The position numbers and the translations under genes are program-made. This document shows positions 8,337 to 19,336 of a stretch of 64,000 nucleotides of DNA, piece by piece (position 1 is the first letter of the stretch; each line of letters opens with the position of its first letter). A model generated the notes under the pieces. It saw nothing but the letters and a program-made list of their open reading frames with translations. It had not been told where the DNA came from and made no database searches. This DNA is from Serratia microhaemolytica. GTDB lineage: Bacteria; Pseudomonadota; Gammaproteobacteria; Enterobacterales; Enterobacteriaceae. The stretch covers positions 124,001 to 188,000 of the forward strand of contig NZ_SBEF01000002.1 of assembly GCF_004011885.1 (NCBI RefSeq). Reading direction: 5' to 3'.

Positions 8337-11300
8337 GAGTCGCTCCGGCGGTAGCCTCAAATAGCTTGTCGATAGCTTCAATCAGCGCCAGCGGTGGTCG
8401 ACAGCTAAAGATGCCGTTGCCCGGCTGCTGCGCCGTGACACCACGTAGAAATAAGTAGATCACACCGCCAAAATGACGTTCGTAGTGGTAATCCGCGAGC
8501 CGATGGCGTAGGTAGCGGTGCAGTGCCAGAGTGTACAACTGGTATTGCAGGTCATAGCGATGTTCGATCATGGCCTGTTCCAACGCTTCGCGGTTATACG
8601 CGCTGCTCTCTTCACCCAACCAATTCGATTTGTAATCGAGTAGGTAATATTTTCCCTGCCAGCAGAAGACCAGATCAATAAACCCTTGTAGCATTCCTTC
8701 TACCGGCTGGAATCTGAGATCTGGGCTGCGTGCCGACAGTGGATCATGCTGTTTGACTAACTGATTCCAGACCGTAACATCCAGTGGCTGGTTGATTGGC
8801 AGGTAAAACTGCAACTCGGCTTGGCGTGCTTGTGGCGCAATCTCGGCCAGTCGCATACCCTCAGTATTCAGTGGCGTGTGCAGTAGTGTCTGCATCCACT
8901 GTTGCAGTACTGGCAGCCAGGCTTGATCAAAGCCGTGCTGTTGTAGCTGCTCCAGCAGTACGTTCTGATCGAGTGGCTCGGTAAATTCGATGATCTCGAA
9001 CAGACCGTGCAGGAAGGTGCCGGGTGCGGCACCACGCGGGAAGGTGTGTACTGTCAGTTGTTCCGCTTCGCTCGGTAGCTGATCATCCAGTACTTCAGCA
9101 TCGAGCCGAGGCAGTAGCCCCTGTGTGCGATGCCCGCTCTGCTGCTGTAAGCCGCTGTAGCTGGTGACTCGCCAACTCTGTTCGCGTTGGCGAGCGAATA
9201 GTCGGGCTGCCAGTAGGCTAGCGGCGGGTGCCGGTGGCTGCCACGGGTGTTCAGCAAACGTTTCACAGACGCGAACAGCAATCGCACTGTTCGCTTGGGC
9301 TGAGTGGCTGCGACTGCTTGCCGCCAGACGTTGCAGACAATCAGCGAGGTAACTGGCATCGCCAGCTTGCCCTGCTTGCAACAGATAACCTAAAGCTCCG
9401 TGATGTAGATGGGTGTTGCCCTGCTTTTTGCCTTGGCCGACAAACAGTGGCGCAACACCAATGCTACAGTGGTAGACCGAGCGTGTTAATGCGACATAGA
9501 GTAGGCGCAAATCCTCTGCCAGCCGCTCCTGTTCTGCCAGTTCAAGATTAGCCGGATCGGCGCTGATATCCAGGTTGAGCTGGAAGGTTTCTCGATCATG
9601 ATAAAGTGCTTGCTTGGTGGCGCGGAAACTGGCAATAAACGGCAGCCACACCAGATTAAATTCCAGCCCTTTCGATTTGTGGATGGTCATCACTGTCACT
9701 AGGTGGCGATCACTCTCTAGCCGCAGTTGCTGGTTGTCGGCGTGCGGGTTCGGTTCGGCAATCTGTTGGCCAAGCCAGCGTAGCAGCGCCTCTTCGCCCT
9801 CGAGTTGCCCTGCTGCCTGTTGTAACAGCTCACCCAGATGCAGTAGATCTGTCAAACGGCGTTCGCCTCCAGCGGTAGCGAGCAAATTTTCCGCCACGTT
9901 GCGCTGTGCCATCAGTTGATGCAGCATCGCCAATACGCCACGCCGTAGCCAGTATGAGCGATATTGGGCAAATTCATTCACTAACGCTTCCCAAGCTGGC
10001 TCTTGCTGGTTCAGCGCCTCCAGTGTCGCCGCATCCAGGCCAAACAGCGCCGTTGCAATCGCGGTGCGCAGTTTGCGCTCCTGTTCTGGCGCCAAGATCG
10101 CTTGCAGCAACCAGAACAGATCTTTGGCTTCTGCGGTGCTAAAAACGCTATCTCGGTTAGAGAGATAAACCGAGGGGATCGCTAACGCGGTAAGCGCATC
10201 ACGCATCAAGGCAGCTTCGTTGCGGCTACGTACCAGTACAGTAATATCAGCAGCTTGTAGTGTGCGCTGCTGTTGGCCGTCGTTCAGCCAAGCTTCACCA
10301 CACTGCCCTGCACTGAGCCAGTCACGGATCTGTGCCGCGCATAGCCGTGCCATCAGTTGTTGGTAGTCGCTGTTGCTTACCCCTTCGCCCGGTTGTAGCC
10401 AGAATTGCAGTGCTGGTTGCGGATTGCCGTTGATCTCCAGCGATAGCTGATGGTTTTTCTCCGCCGCTGCCACCGCAATAAACGGGATCTGTTCGAACAG
10501 GAATGGCGAGGCGACCTGCTGGAATAAACTGTTCACGCTGTTGACCATGCTGGGTGCTGAGCGCCAGTTAGTATCCATGCTGTAGTGGGCGCTAACTTCG
10601 GCGCGCGCTTGCATGTAGGTGAAGATATCGGCACCACGGAAGGCGTAAATCGCCTGCTTCGGGTCACCAATCAGCAATAAGCCACAATCAGGCTGGCCAA
10701 GATAGAGTCGGCGGAAAATGCGGTACTGCTGTGGATCGGTATCCTGGAATTCGTCGATCATTGCCACCGGGTAGCGCTGGCGAATGGTGCTGGCGAGTTG
10801 CTCACCACCGGCGCTGTGTAGTGCTTGATCCAGCCGGCTGAGCAGATCATCAAAGCCCAACTCTCCACGTTGGCGCTTCTCGTGTGTAATATTGCTACGC
10901 ACTTGCTGCAAGGCGTGCGTTAGTACCAGATCCCGCACGCTTAATGGGCTGGCATAAAGTTGATCTATTGAGTGAAACAGGCTGTGCTGTGGTGCGGTTC
11001 CTTTTTTGGTTTTTTCCAGCAACACCGTTTGGCCAAAGCGTTTCAGTTCGTCTGGCAGTGTGTAATCTTCGGTTGGTTGTGCTGCCCATTGGCTAATTTT
11101 AGCCAACCAGTTAGGCAGGTGTTTGCTGCTGTAGCTACGTTTGTCGACCGCTGATTGGCTGATCAACTGTTCCAGTTCGCCAGCCACCGCCAGCCATTCA
11201 GTTTTTACTTTGTCAATCCGTGCCACCAGTTGCTGGTGACGCATCTCCAGCGTTTCGTCTGGCGCTGGCGCAGGGTGCAGTACTGGCGCTTCGCCGTGCA

Positions 11301-11904
11301 GGTAGCCGTTTAAGGTGGCTAGTAACGCTTTGGGCCCACTCCACTCGCGACTGACCACGCGCGCTAGCGGCAAGGGTAGTGGGTAGCAGTAGCGCCGCCA
11401 AAAGTCAGCACAGGCTTGACGACGTAGCGGCTGTTCATCCTGTAGCAGGGTCTGTTCAAACAGGATGCCCGACTCAAAGGCATTATGCGCCAACATGCGC
11501 TGACAGAAGCCGTGGATGGTGTAGATCGCTGCTTCATCCATTTGCCGTTCCGCCGCCAGCAGTAGTGCGGCTGCACTCGGCAGGTGCTCGATCTGTGCCA
11601 TTAACGCATTGAACTGCGGGTTGTTGCTACTGCCTCGCAGGCAAGCGATGCGTAATTGGTGGATGTTGCTGCGGATCCGGCCACGCAGTTCTTCGGTGGC
11701 CGCTTCGGTAAAAGTCACGACCAGGATCTGTTCAACATTGAGTGGGCGTGAGAAGGCCGCTGAATGCCCCAAGCCGAGCAGCAACCGCAGATAGAGCAAG
11801 CCAATAGTGAAAGTTTTGCCGGTTCCCGCTGACGCTTCAATCAATCGTTCGCCAAGGAGCGGTAACGTCAGTGCATCAAGCGGCAGCGGAAGCCGGTCAC
11901 TCAT
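8329..11904 (-). CDS. recB: RecBCD enzyme subunit RecB (3'-5' helicase/nuclease)
   Basis: A 1191-residue slow helicase and sole nuclease of RecBCD. The N-terminal UvrD-type helicase has Walker A ASAGTGKT near residue 25, IDEFQDTD and [17 protein letters not shown]. The C-terminal RecB nuclease core [10 protein letters not shown] is at about 1088-1097, with the metal-binding Asp and Lys intact. The start ATG overlaps the ptrA stop by 4 bases (ATGA) and gives the expected opening MSDRLPLP; the longer frame to 11967 is only overlap with ptrA. Translational coupling along ptrA-recB-recD is therefore likely. Confidence 0.97.
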   Translation of the reverse strand: MSDRLPLPLDALTLPLLGERLIEASAGTGKTFTIGLLYLRLLLGLGHSAAFSRPLNVEQILVVTFTEAATEELRGRIRSNIHQLRIACLRGSSNNPQFNALMAQIEHLPSAAALLLAAERQMDEAAIYTIHGFCQRMLAHNAFESGILFEQTLLQDEQPLRRQACADFWRRYCYPLPLPLARVVSREWSGPKALLATLNGYLHGEAPVLHPAPAPDETLEMRHQQLVARIDKVKTEWLAVAGELEQLISQSAVDKRSYSSKHLPNWLAKISQWAAQPTEDYTLPDELKRFGQTVLLEKTKKGTAPQHSLFHSIDQLYASPLSVRDLVLTHALQQVRSNITHEKRQRGELGFDDLLSRLDQALHSAGGEQLASTIRQRYPVAMIDEFQDTDPQQYRIFRRLYLGQPDCGLLLIGDPKQAIYAFRGADIFTYMQARAEVSAHYSMDTNWRSAPSMVNSVNSLFQQVASPFLFEQIPFIAVAAAEKNHQLSLEINGNPQPALQFWLQPGEGVSNSDYQQLMARLCAAQIRDWLSAGQCGEAWLNDGQQQRTLQAADITVLVRSRNEAALMRDALTALAIPSVYLSNRDSVFSTAEAKDLFWLLQAILAPEQERKLRTAIATALFGLDAATLEALNQQEPAWEALVNEFAQYRSYWLRRGVLAMLHQLMAQRNVAENLLATAGGERRLTDLLHLGELLQQAAGQLEGEEALLRWLGQQIAEPNPHADNQQLRLESDRHLVTVMTIHKSKGLEFNLVWLPFIASFRATKQALYHDRETFQLNLDISADPANLELAEQERLAEDLRLLYVALTRSVYHCSIGVAPLFVGQGKKQGNTHLHHGALGYLLQAGQAGDASYLADCLQRLAASSRSHSAQANSAIAVRVCETFAEHPWQPPAPAASLLAARLFARQREQSWRVTSYSGLQQQSGHRTQGLLPRLDAEVLDDQLPSEAEQLTVHTFPRGAAPGTFLHGLFEIIEFTEPLDQNVLLEQLQQHGFDQAWLPVLQQWMQTLLHTPLNTEGMRLAEIAPQARQAELQFYLPINQPLDVTVWNQLVKQHDPLSARSPDLRFQPVEGMLQGFIDLVFCWQGKYYLLDYKSNWLGEESSAYNREALEQAMIEHRYDLQYQLYTLALHRYLRHRLADYHYERHFGGVIYLFLRGVTAQQPGNGIFSCRPPLALIEAIDKLFEATAGATHD

Positions 11905-14807
11905 GGTTTCACCACTTGGCGCGGTAAAGTCTGTTGTAACGCTGAAGCATTGGCGTGTTGCTGCCACTGCTCGCCTGGGGCAGCAAATTGCGCCGGTTGG
12001 CCACTACCGCTGACCTGTGACAAGATCGCCAACCCGTGTAGGTCGATCACGGCTTGCTGGAAGTAATCGGCCAGTTCACGCGCGGTCAATTTTTTCACTT
12101 GCGCGATCAGTTTCTCTCGGCTGTCAAAAGCCAGATTGCCGCGATCAAAGTCACTGTTAAAGCGGTTCGCTTCCTCTTCCAGCGTCTGTGGTCGCTGTTG
12201 CAGTTCGCTGATCATCGCCTGTTGATACTGGGCAAAATCGGCTTGGCTGATGGCACGTAACCGCTGTTGCGCACTGTGATAAAACTGCTGGTAACGCTGG
12301 TAGAGGTAAGCGGGTTGCTGGCTGTTGCTCTGCAACAGGAAGCTCAACCCCCATTGACGTCCGACCGGCATCGGGAAGGCGAACACCGCGTAGCCGAGTT
12401 GCTCTTCGGTACGTAACTGTGCATAGAACCAAGGCTGAACGATCTGCCCCAGTAGTGAGCTATATGCCAGTGAACGGATCTCATCATAACCATGAGGAAT
12501 ATAGACAGCAGCCAGTGCCGAGTCACTGCTGTTACCGGCGCGTTGTAGTAGTGCAAGCTGAGGCTGTTCGATCATCACCTGTTCGCCACGCCACCAGTCG
12601 CGGCCACGTGTAGCCAGTTGCTGTTGCAGGCGGGTAGCCAATAACTTGCTCTGCTGCTGGCTGAGGTTGCCGATCACCAGGAGTTCTAGTGCCGATTCAG
12701 TCAGCAGTTGATCGCGATAGGCCAGCAGTTCCGCCAGTGTGATGCCGGCAGTGATCTCGCGCCGTTCACTGCGCTCAGCGTAGGGTACCCGTGATAGCAC
12801 TTGCACCGGTTGTAACGCTAGCTCAAATGCTTTGACATTGTCTGCCACCGCCAGTTGCTCCAGATACCACGATTTCGCCTCTGTTAGCTGCGCTTCGGTT
12901 GGGCTAAAGCTGGCATACTGTTTCACCAGTGTGGTCAGCAGTTGTGGCAAGCGCTGGGTGAAGCCGCTGGCGCTGAATGTCAGGCCGTTATTGACGCGCG
13001 AGGAGAAGCCAATGCCGCCGACTGACGCCTGGTAACTGAGTTGATCCAGTGAGCGGGATGCCAGATAGTCCATTAGCGAGAACAGTACCTGATTGCGTGC
13101 CGTATCGCCTGCTTGGGCGCTACGTAACGCCACTTTTACCTCCGCTTTGGGCTGGTCGGTAAAGTAGTGGCTTGGCATATGCAATACCCGCAACCCAGGC
13201 TGTTCGAGAACCAGTTGGGGGATGCGGTTCGCTACCGCAGCACCCGCCCGTTCAACAGGCTGGAGGGTGAAATCATCCGGGATGTAGGGGTTCAGTTCCG
13301 GTAGTGATAGGCTGATCTCTGCCGCCAGTTGCCGCCACTGTTTAAAGCGGTCTGGGCCAATTTTTACCACTTGGTAAGGTGCTTCAACAAAGTAAGCCAC
13401 CTTGTCGTGCGGTTCATTCGGGCTGATAAACCAGATGCGTGCATTCTCCGGTGTTAGCTCTGCCAGCCGTTCAGCAATCGCCTGTGGCTGGTAGCGATCG
13501 GCCAAATAGGGGGCGTTGAGCGTATGTTCAACCGGGACACGCAACATGCTGTCTGCCAGCCATTCGACATACTCCATGTCGCGGGTGATATCCGGGTAGC
13601 GAAAATCGATCGCTAACACGTTAGCAATCTCATCAAAATAGCTTTGGCTGATGCCGCGTTCTCGCAGCAGTGTGAGGTAGCTAAACACTGCTGCAATCAC
13701 CTGATCACGCTGCTGTAGGCCTTTGTCGGTTAGCGACACCGTTATCGCAAATACTCCGTCGTTGCGGTAAACCATCGGATCTGCACCAGCATTTACTGCA
13801 TCTGCCAAACCTTGGCGCTGTAACCAGTCTGCTAGGGTGTTCTGGCTGCGGTTACCAATCAGGTAACTGATGTAGGTGTCAGTTTTACTGCGAAATTGGT
13901 CAATGTTGTTGTCGATGCGAAACTCAAATTTGAGCTGCTTGCGCGGTTGAGCCGGTAGGTAGTGGATGATCACCCCCTGCTGTTGCGCGGTGGTCACTGG
14001 CACGCTGATCACTGGCACGCTGGCGTCACGATTGGGGATGCGGCCGAATGTCTGCTGCGCCAGTTTTGCCAGCTCTGGCAACGGGCGGTTGCTATAGAGC
14101 ACCGCGACCATCAGGTTAGCGGAGTAGTAGCGCTGGTAGAAGTTGATCAACTCCTGTTGCAGATTGCTGTCCGGTTTATCGCGTAGTGTTTCCAGATTGC
14201 CACCAAAGAAGCGCGCGCTGGGGTGGGCTGGGTTGCGGGTCTCTGCGCCAACTTGTGCCATGCGCATGGCATCACGGGTGCGTGCCATGGTTAACTCGGC
14301 GTTGACCGCGTTACGTTCACGATCAGCATGAACCGGATCGAGGTTCGGTGCCGCAATAGCGTCTGCCAGCCGATCGACCGCCCCTTCCAGTGCGCTATTC
14401 TCTACTTCGAGATAGTACGCAGTGCGATAGGCTGCCGTGCTGGCATTGTGACGACCTGCATGTTTTTTCAAGAATTCAGCGAAGTTCTCCGCTTCCGGGT
14501 AGCGTTGTGAGCCCATCAACACCATATGTTCCAGGTAGTGAGCCAGCCCCTGCTGGCTGTCGGGATCATCGAGCGAGCCAATCGGTAGCGCCAGTGCGGC
14601 CAGTGATTTAGGAGCCTGCGGATCAGAAACCAGTAGCACTGTCATGCCGTTGGCGAGCTGGATCGCTTGATACTGGCGCGGATCATGCTCGCTTTTTTCG
14701 ATGGTTTCCGCTCGCGGCTGCCACCCTTGCGCCGCCCAACTCAATGGTGCGATCACCAGCAACAGCATCAGCATCACACCAAACATTCGGAACCACGGTT
14801 TACCCAT
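11901..14807 (-). CDS. ptrA: Protease III (pitrilysin), periplasmic zinc protease
   Basis: An M16-family metallopeptidase of the periplasm that degrades small peptides. The 968-residue product has a signal peptide (GKPWFRMFGVMLMLLL... cut after APLSWA). The inverted zinc motif HYLEH is at 90-94, with the distal Glu at about 171 in NAELTMA. The C-terminal half keeps the inactive M16 repeats. The start ATG at 14807 has GAGG 9 bases upstream; the frame is open for a further 41 codons to 14930, but that part is not pitrilysin-like. It is placed between recC and recB as in E. coli. Confidence 0.96.
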   Translation of the reverse strand: MGKPWFRMFGVMLMLLLVIAPLSWAAQGWQPRAETIEKSEHDPRQYQAIQLANGMTVLLVSDPQAPKSLAALALPIGSLDDPDSQQGLAHYLEHMVLMGSQRYPEAENFAEFLKKHAGRHNASTAAYRTAYYLEVENSALEGAVDRLADAIAAPNLDPVHADRERNAVNAELTMARTRDAMRMAQVGAETRNPAHPSARFFGGNLETLRDKPDSNLQQELINFYQRYYSANLMVAVLYSNRPLPELAKLAQQTFGRIPNRDASVPVISVPVTTAQQQGVIIHYLPAQPRKQLKFEFRIDNNIDQFRSKTDTYISYLIGNRSQNTLADWLQRQGLADAVNAGADPMVYRNDGVFAITVSLTDKGLQQRDQVIAAVFSYLTLLRERGISQSYFDEIANVLAIDFRYPDITRDMEYVEWLADSMLRVPVEHTLNAPYLADRYQPQAIAERLAELTPENARIWFISPNEPHDKVAYFVEAPYQVVKIGPDRFKQWRQLAAEISLSLPELNPYIPDDFTLQPVERAGAAVANRIPQLVLEQPGLRVLHMPSHYFTDQPKAEVKVALRSAQAGDTARNQVLFSLMDYLASRSLDQLSYQASVGGIGFSSRVNNGLTFSASGFTQRLPQLLTTLVKQYASFSPTEAQLTEAKSWYLEQLAVADNVKAFELALQPVQVLSRVPYAERSERREITAGITLAELLAYRDQLLTESALELLVIGNLSQQQSKLLATRLQQQLATRGRDWWRGEQVMIEQPQLALLQRAGNSSDSALAAVYIPHGYDEIRSLAYSSLLGQIVQPWFYAQLRTEEQLGYAVFAFPMPVGRQWGLSFLLQSNSQQPAYLYQRYQQFYHSAQQRLRAISQADFAQYQQAMISELQQRPQTLEEEANRFNSDFDRGNLAFDSREKLIAQVKKLTARELADYFQQAVIDLHGLAILSQVSGSGQPAQFAAPGEQWQQHANASALQQTLPRQVVKP

Positions 14808-14996
14808 AACCCATACCCTCTTATCTTTTTTAGTGTTTACCAAATACTGAAAATAACCGCTGCGGTAGCTGACACGGCCAATGCAATTTTTAGCCAAGCC
14901 AGTTGTACCGGTCGGTATCAAACCAAGCACTGCTGGTTGTGGCGGTAGCTAACAAACTGTCTCAGCGCGATCACTCGGTTACAGATCAACACGGTA

Positions 14997-15040
14997 CAGC
15001 AACCGCAGCGTACACGCAGTGCCTGAGGATTTCGAGCACT
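14997..15040. repeat. Dispersed intergenic repeat, copy 1
   Basis: A 44-base segment starting CAGCAACCGCAGCGTACACG and ending ATTTCGAGCACT is repeated at 21737-21780 in the same orientation with 41 of 44 positions identical. It lies in the 300-base gap between recC and ptrA, which has no gene. Its type (fixed short intergenic repeat) resembles repeats known from other enterobacterial chromosomes. Confidence 0.75.
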
Positions 15041-15107
15041 GAAAATGTTAACGAGCAGTGTTAGCACATACCGCCAGTCGCCGTTAGTCGCTGCAGCAAA
15101 GCCGCTC

Positions 15108-18100
15108 TTAGGCACGGCTGTTAATGTTATGGCAACGGATCGCTAATAGGTAGCACTCTGCCGTTGCAGTGATTTCATCTATCTGCTCGGGTAATAGTTG
15201 GCGCATGATCCGTTGCAGATAGGGATCTTGGCTCTCCTGTTCACGCCAGGTCTGCTGTAGTGCACTTCGCGCTTTGCTCTGTGTCTGTTCGCTCCAGTCG
15301 ATCTGTTGCGTTTGTGGCTGGTAGCACTTTTCAAGCCAAGCCCAACCACTACGCGCTAATAGTAGCAGCGGTTGCGTCATACCATGCTGGTAACCGCTGA
15401 TCCAGGGCTGTAATAACGCTTTTGCCTGTTGCGCTGTCAAGGCTGGAAAGTGGTAGAACTGACTATCACTGCCATAGCTGCGGCTCTCTCCTTGCCCACC
15501 GACACCACAGTAGATCAAGTGTTCCAGCCAGAGTGTGATCGCATCGACGACCCTCAGTTGGCCGGCGCGCCAGCGCAGTAAACCACTCGGTTGCACATGG
15601 TATAGCCAACCGGTGATGCGCATTGTGCCCACATCCAGTGCCAGTTCCAGTGTCTCACTCTGTTGGTAGTGTGGCCGTATCCGTTCCGCCAGTTGGCTCA
15701 TTTCTGCCAGTTGGCTCTGCCAGTAAATTTCACCAAACGCGCCGTAGGGCAAACTGCCGGAACTGCGCATACGCTGGTAGAGCTGCTGCGGCTCAGCACC
15801 GGTGATCAGGCTGTTAAGTAGCTGACTATTCCACTGGTAGCGTTTGAGTGGATCAAGTTCAAACGGTTCCTCCTGTTCAAGCTCAGTGTTTTCCAACTCA
15901 AAATAGACCCCAAGGCGCTGTTGGAAAAAAGCTTTAACCGGGTGACGATAAAAGCGCAGTAGCTGTTCCAACGAAATTTCGTTCCGCTCTAACGGCTGCA
16001 ATGGGCAGCTAAAACCACCAGGTTGTGTGCCTTGCCCAGCGGCAGCCGGCAGCCACTGGGCGGCATAGCTCTGGATGGCACTGCCGGGCTGAAAATTTTC
16101 TGCGGCAAACGGCATTCGGCTGTGCTGGGTGAGCAGGTGCGCACGCACGTTGGCTGCGCTGCTATCGAGATCACAGGCTTCGTCTCCTGCTAAATAGTGG
16201 CTCTGCTCAAGATATTCAAGCAGTTCTGTCACCAACACCGAGGGGAAGCGCTCGCTGTTATCCTCAATCGCCCGACCGATAAAACTGATATAGAGCCGCT
16301 GTTGTGCCGAGAGTAGCGCCTCCAAAAACAGGTAGCGGTCATCGTCGCGTCGGCTACGATCACCGCGCTGGCTCTGCTGTGCCATCAGGTCAAACCCCAA
16401 TGGCGGTAAGCTGCGTGGGTAAATGCCGTCGTTCATGCCCAACAGGCAAACCACTTTGAATGGGATCGAGCGCATTGGCATTAAGGTGCAGAAGTTGAGT
16501 TGGCCAGCAAGAAAGCGTTGGCTAATGCGCTGTTGATCGAGTCGTCCGGTCAACTCATCACGCAAAATGGTTAGTGGTACGCTGTCGTGATAACCGGCAG
16601 CCAAACCAAAATTGATTACCTTTTGCCACTGCTCGTTGATCAGTGCTAGCGCCTCTTGGGTTTCACTGTCGGCGATAAAAAAGCTGGCTAATAGCTGTTG
16701 GCACAGTGGCTGCCACTGCGCTAATGGCTGTGACTGGCTCAGCACTTGGCGCCAGTGGCTAAGCTCGGTTAATAGCGCCGCCAGTTGGCCAACCAGTTCC
16801 GCACGTAACCCGTTCGATTCGTCATACGGCAGCACGCCTTGCCAATCACCAACTTCGCTGGTCATCGCATAGCCGAGCAACATGCGCACCATGCCAAAAC
16901 GCCAGGTGTGCTGGCCGGTGCTAGGCAAGGAGAGGTCTCGCACGCTGTCATCATCCAACCCCCAGCGAACACCCGCTTCAGCCACCCACTGGCGCAGCAG
17001 TTGTACCCCTTGCTGATCAATAGCGAAACGCGCTGCTAAAGCAGGCACATCAAGCAGTGCCAGTACCTGTTCCGCGCTAAAGCGACTTTGTGGTAGCTCC
17101 AGCAGTGAGAGGAAGCCTTGTAAAACTGGGTGAGCATGGCGTGCTTTACGATCAGAAATAGCAAACGGCAGGTAGCGCTCCGCCGTAGCATGACCGAACA
17201 CCGCTTGAATGTACGGTGCGTAGCTGTCGATATCTGCCACCATAACGATAATGTCGCGGATGGTAAGTTGTGGGTCTTCAGCTAACATCGCCAACAGTTG
17301 ATCTTGCAGCACTTCCACTTCACGCAGTGCGCTGTGACAAAGGTGCAGGCTCACTGAACGATCTTGTCGATCGAGCAGACGTTTGCCACCACTGTGCTCA
17401 AAGTCCACAGCACTGCTGGCAACCAGGGCGTGATCTTCCAGTTCCAGCATGTCGTGCTGGAGGGTGTGTAATAGATTATCTGCTGGAATATCAACAAAAA
17501 AGTTGAATTCTTGTAGCTGCTCCATTTGTGTCAGTAGGTAGAGATGGTCACGCCCCAGCTTGCCCCAAGAGGCCAGTAGCGGGTTGCTCAACTGCTGCTC
17601 ACCCTCGGCATTAAACAGTTGGCTGGCCTGTTGTGGCTGGCGGAATAGTGGCTGCTCGCCCAGTTGCTGGTAGCGGCGACGTGTGCGGCTCTGTAGCCGA
17701 GCCAGGAAGGCATAATCCTGAATATCACCCCAGTAATAGCGGCAGGGGTTGGTAAACAGCAGGTGGATATCAATATGTTTTCCCAGTGCTTGCAGTGCAT
17801 CAAGGTAGATCGGCGGTAACGCCGAAATGCCGCAGATAAACACACGGCTGGGTAAGCCGGGCGGGCAGTCCGTGGCGCGGTTTAATTGGTTGATAAATTC
17901 GCGGTAGAGGTTTGCTCGTTGCCATTGTGGTTGCTGTAGCTGTTCGGTGTGCGCAACCAACGCACGCCATAACGCTGCCTGCCACTGCTGGGCATCCGCC
18001 AGACCTGCCACCGTTTCCCCTTGCTGCCAGCGCTCCAGCCAGTGCGGGCGGAACACCAGATATTGGTCGAATAGGTCGGCAATCCGACTGGCAAGCTGGT

Positions 18101-18473
18101 GGATCTTGCGCTGTTGATCATCATCACTTAAGTAGTACTGCAATGCGGCAAATTCAGGCTGGATGAGCAATGCTGGCAGTAATTGCATCAATTTCCAGCA
18201 CATCGCATCTTTACTAAATGCACTCTCTTGCGGAATACCCGGCAACACTTTGGTAAACATCTGCCAGATAAAAGTGGCCGGTAGCGGAAAAGTGATATTG
18301 GCCGCAATACCGATCTTGTCTGCCAACTGCATTTGTAACCACTGCGCCATGCCTGGGCTTTGCACCAGCACCACTTCCGACTGAAAGGGATCGGCCAATG
18401 GCGCATTGCCGATCAGCGTGCTGATCACGGTTGTTAGCAAATCCAACTGATTGGAGTGGTAAACGGTAAACAT
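15108..18473 (-). CDS. recC: RecBCD enzyme subunit RecC (Chi recognition)
   Basis: A 1121-residue scaffold subunit, an inactive helicase/nuclease fold that splits the DNA strands and recognises Chi. Conserved blocks include VYHSNQLD at the start, VQSPGMAQWLQM, GLPSRVFICGISALPP, HIHLLFTNPCRYYWGD (approximately) and GDRSRRDDDRYLFLE. The start ATG at 18473 has AAGGAG just upstream; the frame extends 28 codons further without similarity. It follows ppdC by 43 bases, so it is probably in one leftward operon with the pseudopilin genes. Confidence 0.97.
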   Translation of the reverse strand: MFTVYHSNQLDLLTTVISTLIGNAPLADPFQSEVVLVQSPGMAQWLQMQLADKIGIAANITFPLPATFIWQMFTKVLPGIPQESAFSKDAMCWKLMQLLPALLIQPEFAALQYYLSDDDQQRKIHQLASRIADLFDQYLVFRPHWLERWQQGETVAGLADAQQWQAALWRALVAHTEQLQQPQWQRANLYREFINQLNRATDCPPGLPSRVFICGISALPPIYLDALQALGKHIDIHLLFTNPCRYYWGDIQDYAFLARLQSRTRRRYQQLGEQPLFRQPQQASQLFNAEGEQQLSNPLLASWGKLGRDHLYLLTQMEQLQEFNFFVDIPADNLLHTLQHDMLELEDHALVASSAVDFEHSGGKRLLDRQDRSVSLHLCHSALREVEVLQDQLLAMLAEDPQLTIRDIIVMVADIDSYAPYIQAVFGHATAERYLPFAISDRKARHAHPVLQGFLSLLELPQSRFSAEQVLALLDVPALAARFAIDQQGVQLLRQWVAEAGVRWGLDDDSVRDLSLPSTGQHTWRFGMVRMLLGYAMTSEVGDWQGVLPYDESNGLRAELVGQLAALLTELSHWRQVLSQSQPLAQWQPLCQQLLASFFIADSETQEALALINEQWQKVINFGLAAGYHDSVPLTILRDELTGRLDQQRISQRFLAGQLNFCTLMPMRSIPFKVVCLLGMNDGIYPRSLPPLGFDLMAQQSQRGDRSRRDDDRYLFLEALLSAQQRLYISFIGRAIEDNSERFPSVLVTELLEYLEQSHYLAGDEACDLDSSAANVRAHLLTQHSRMPFAAENFQPGSAIQSYAAQWLPAAAGQGTQPGGFSCPLQPLERNEISLEQLLRFYRHPVKAFFQQRLGVYFELENTELEQEEPFELDPLKRYQWNSQLLNSLITGAEPQQLYQRMRSSGSLPYGAFGEIYWQSQLAEMSQLAERIRPHYQQSETLELALDVGTMRITGWLYHVQPSGLLRWRAGQLRVVDAITLWLEHLIYCGVGGQGESRSYGSDSQFYHFPALTAQQAKALLQPWISGYQHGMTQPLLLLARSGWAWLEKCYQPQTQQIDWSEQTQSKARSALQQTWREQESQDPYLQRIMRQLLPEQIDEITATAECYLLAIRCHNINSRA

Positions 18474-18516
18474 GCGGCTCCTTGTCAGCCAAAAACCGGG
18501 GTTCTGCCCAGACAGG

Positions 18517-18894
18517 TTAAAACACTTTATCAACAGCTGCCGCCGGCAAGCCAGCACGGCAGTACCATCGGCTCAATGCAATCTGCTGCCGGTGGCTGGT
18601 GATGGTTACCGTGTGGCGCCAACACTGGTTTGGGTGCTGTTCAGTTTCAATGCTGCGTTGCCAGCGCTCTGGTAGCGTTACCAACAGGCTGGGCGGTTTA
18701 TCACTGGCATCAAACAACGCTAATTGCTGATGTGCCAACCACCAGGCTTGCTGATATTGCCACTGTCGCTGGAAACCTTGTAGCAAAACCTGCTGATAGT
18801 TTAACAGGCCGATCAGCGATAGGGAGAATAACAATGCCGCAATTAACAGCTCTGCTAGGCTCACGCCGCGCTGCTGGTGGCGGTTACTTTGCAC
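18517..18894 (-). CDS. ppdC: Prepilin-peptidase-dependent pseudopilin PpdC
   Basis: A small type IV pilin-like protein (~125 residues) with a short basic leader, the processing site RGVSLAELL and one N-terminal membrane helix. GTG at 18894 is preferred, because GGGG lies 6 bases before it; an in-frame TTG at 18900 is possible. The start overlaps the end of ygdB. The sequence after the helix is poorly conserved, as usual for PpdC. It would be cut by a PilD/GspO-type peptidase; no such gene or pilus assembly ATPase is in this window. Confidence 0.8.
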   Translation of the reverse strand: MQSNRHQQRGVSLAELLIAALLFSLSLIGLLNYQQVLLQGFQRQWQYQQAWWLAHQQLALFDASDKPPSLLVTLPERWQRSIETEQHPNQCWRHTVTITSHRQQIALSRWYCRAGLPAAAVDKVF

Positions 18895-19336
18895 AATCAA
18901 CCCCGTCTTTTGCCGGGCAAAAATCGAGCCAACCGTTCGGCTGAGCCCGTAGCATAACGCGGTTATCCTCGGGATGTGTGGTCACTAACTGGTAGAGCCA
19001 AAGTGGCGTCTGACCGTCAATAATGCCACGCCCGCGCAATATTGCCGGTTGTGCAGCAGAAGTTGAGTAGCGTAAGCAGGCTTGCAGTGCATCCTGGTGC
19101 TCTGGCAGGCAGAACCAATCGCTGACCGATAGCTCGTTGGTCGGCCAACGTTGTGCTAAACCCCAACTGAGTGCCGAAGCAGCCTGATTGTGGGCGCGCA
19201 GGTAGCGTTGCTGTTCAACGCTCAATAACAGCGCACTCTCCAACTGGCGCTGCAATCCATTCAATACCATTAAACCAAGCAGCAGTAGCAGCATTACCGC
19301 AGCCAGTATGCTTCCGTTCTGTTGCGCTCGGTTCAT
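18884..19336 (-). CDS. ygdB: YgdB family protein (DUF2509)
   Basis: A 150-residue protein with one N-terminal transmembrane segment (about residues 10-27, LAAVMLLLLLGLMVL) and the conserved C-terminal GWLDFCP of DUF2509. It occupies the ppdB-ppdC position seen in E. coli and, by analogy with minor pseudopilins such as PilX, may belong to the same pilin tip complex (inference). The start ATG overlaps the ppdB stop by 4 bases. Confidence 0.85.
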   Translation of the reverse strand: MNRAQQNGSILAAVMLLLLLGLMVLNGLQRQLESALLLSVEQQRYLRAHNQAASALSWGLAQRWPTNELSVSDWFCLPEHQDALQACLRYSTSAAQPAILRGRGIIDGQTPLWLYQLVTTHPEDNRVMLRAQPNGWLDFCPAKDGVDCAK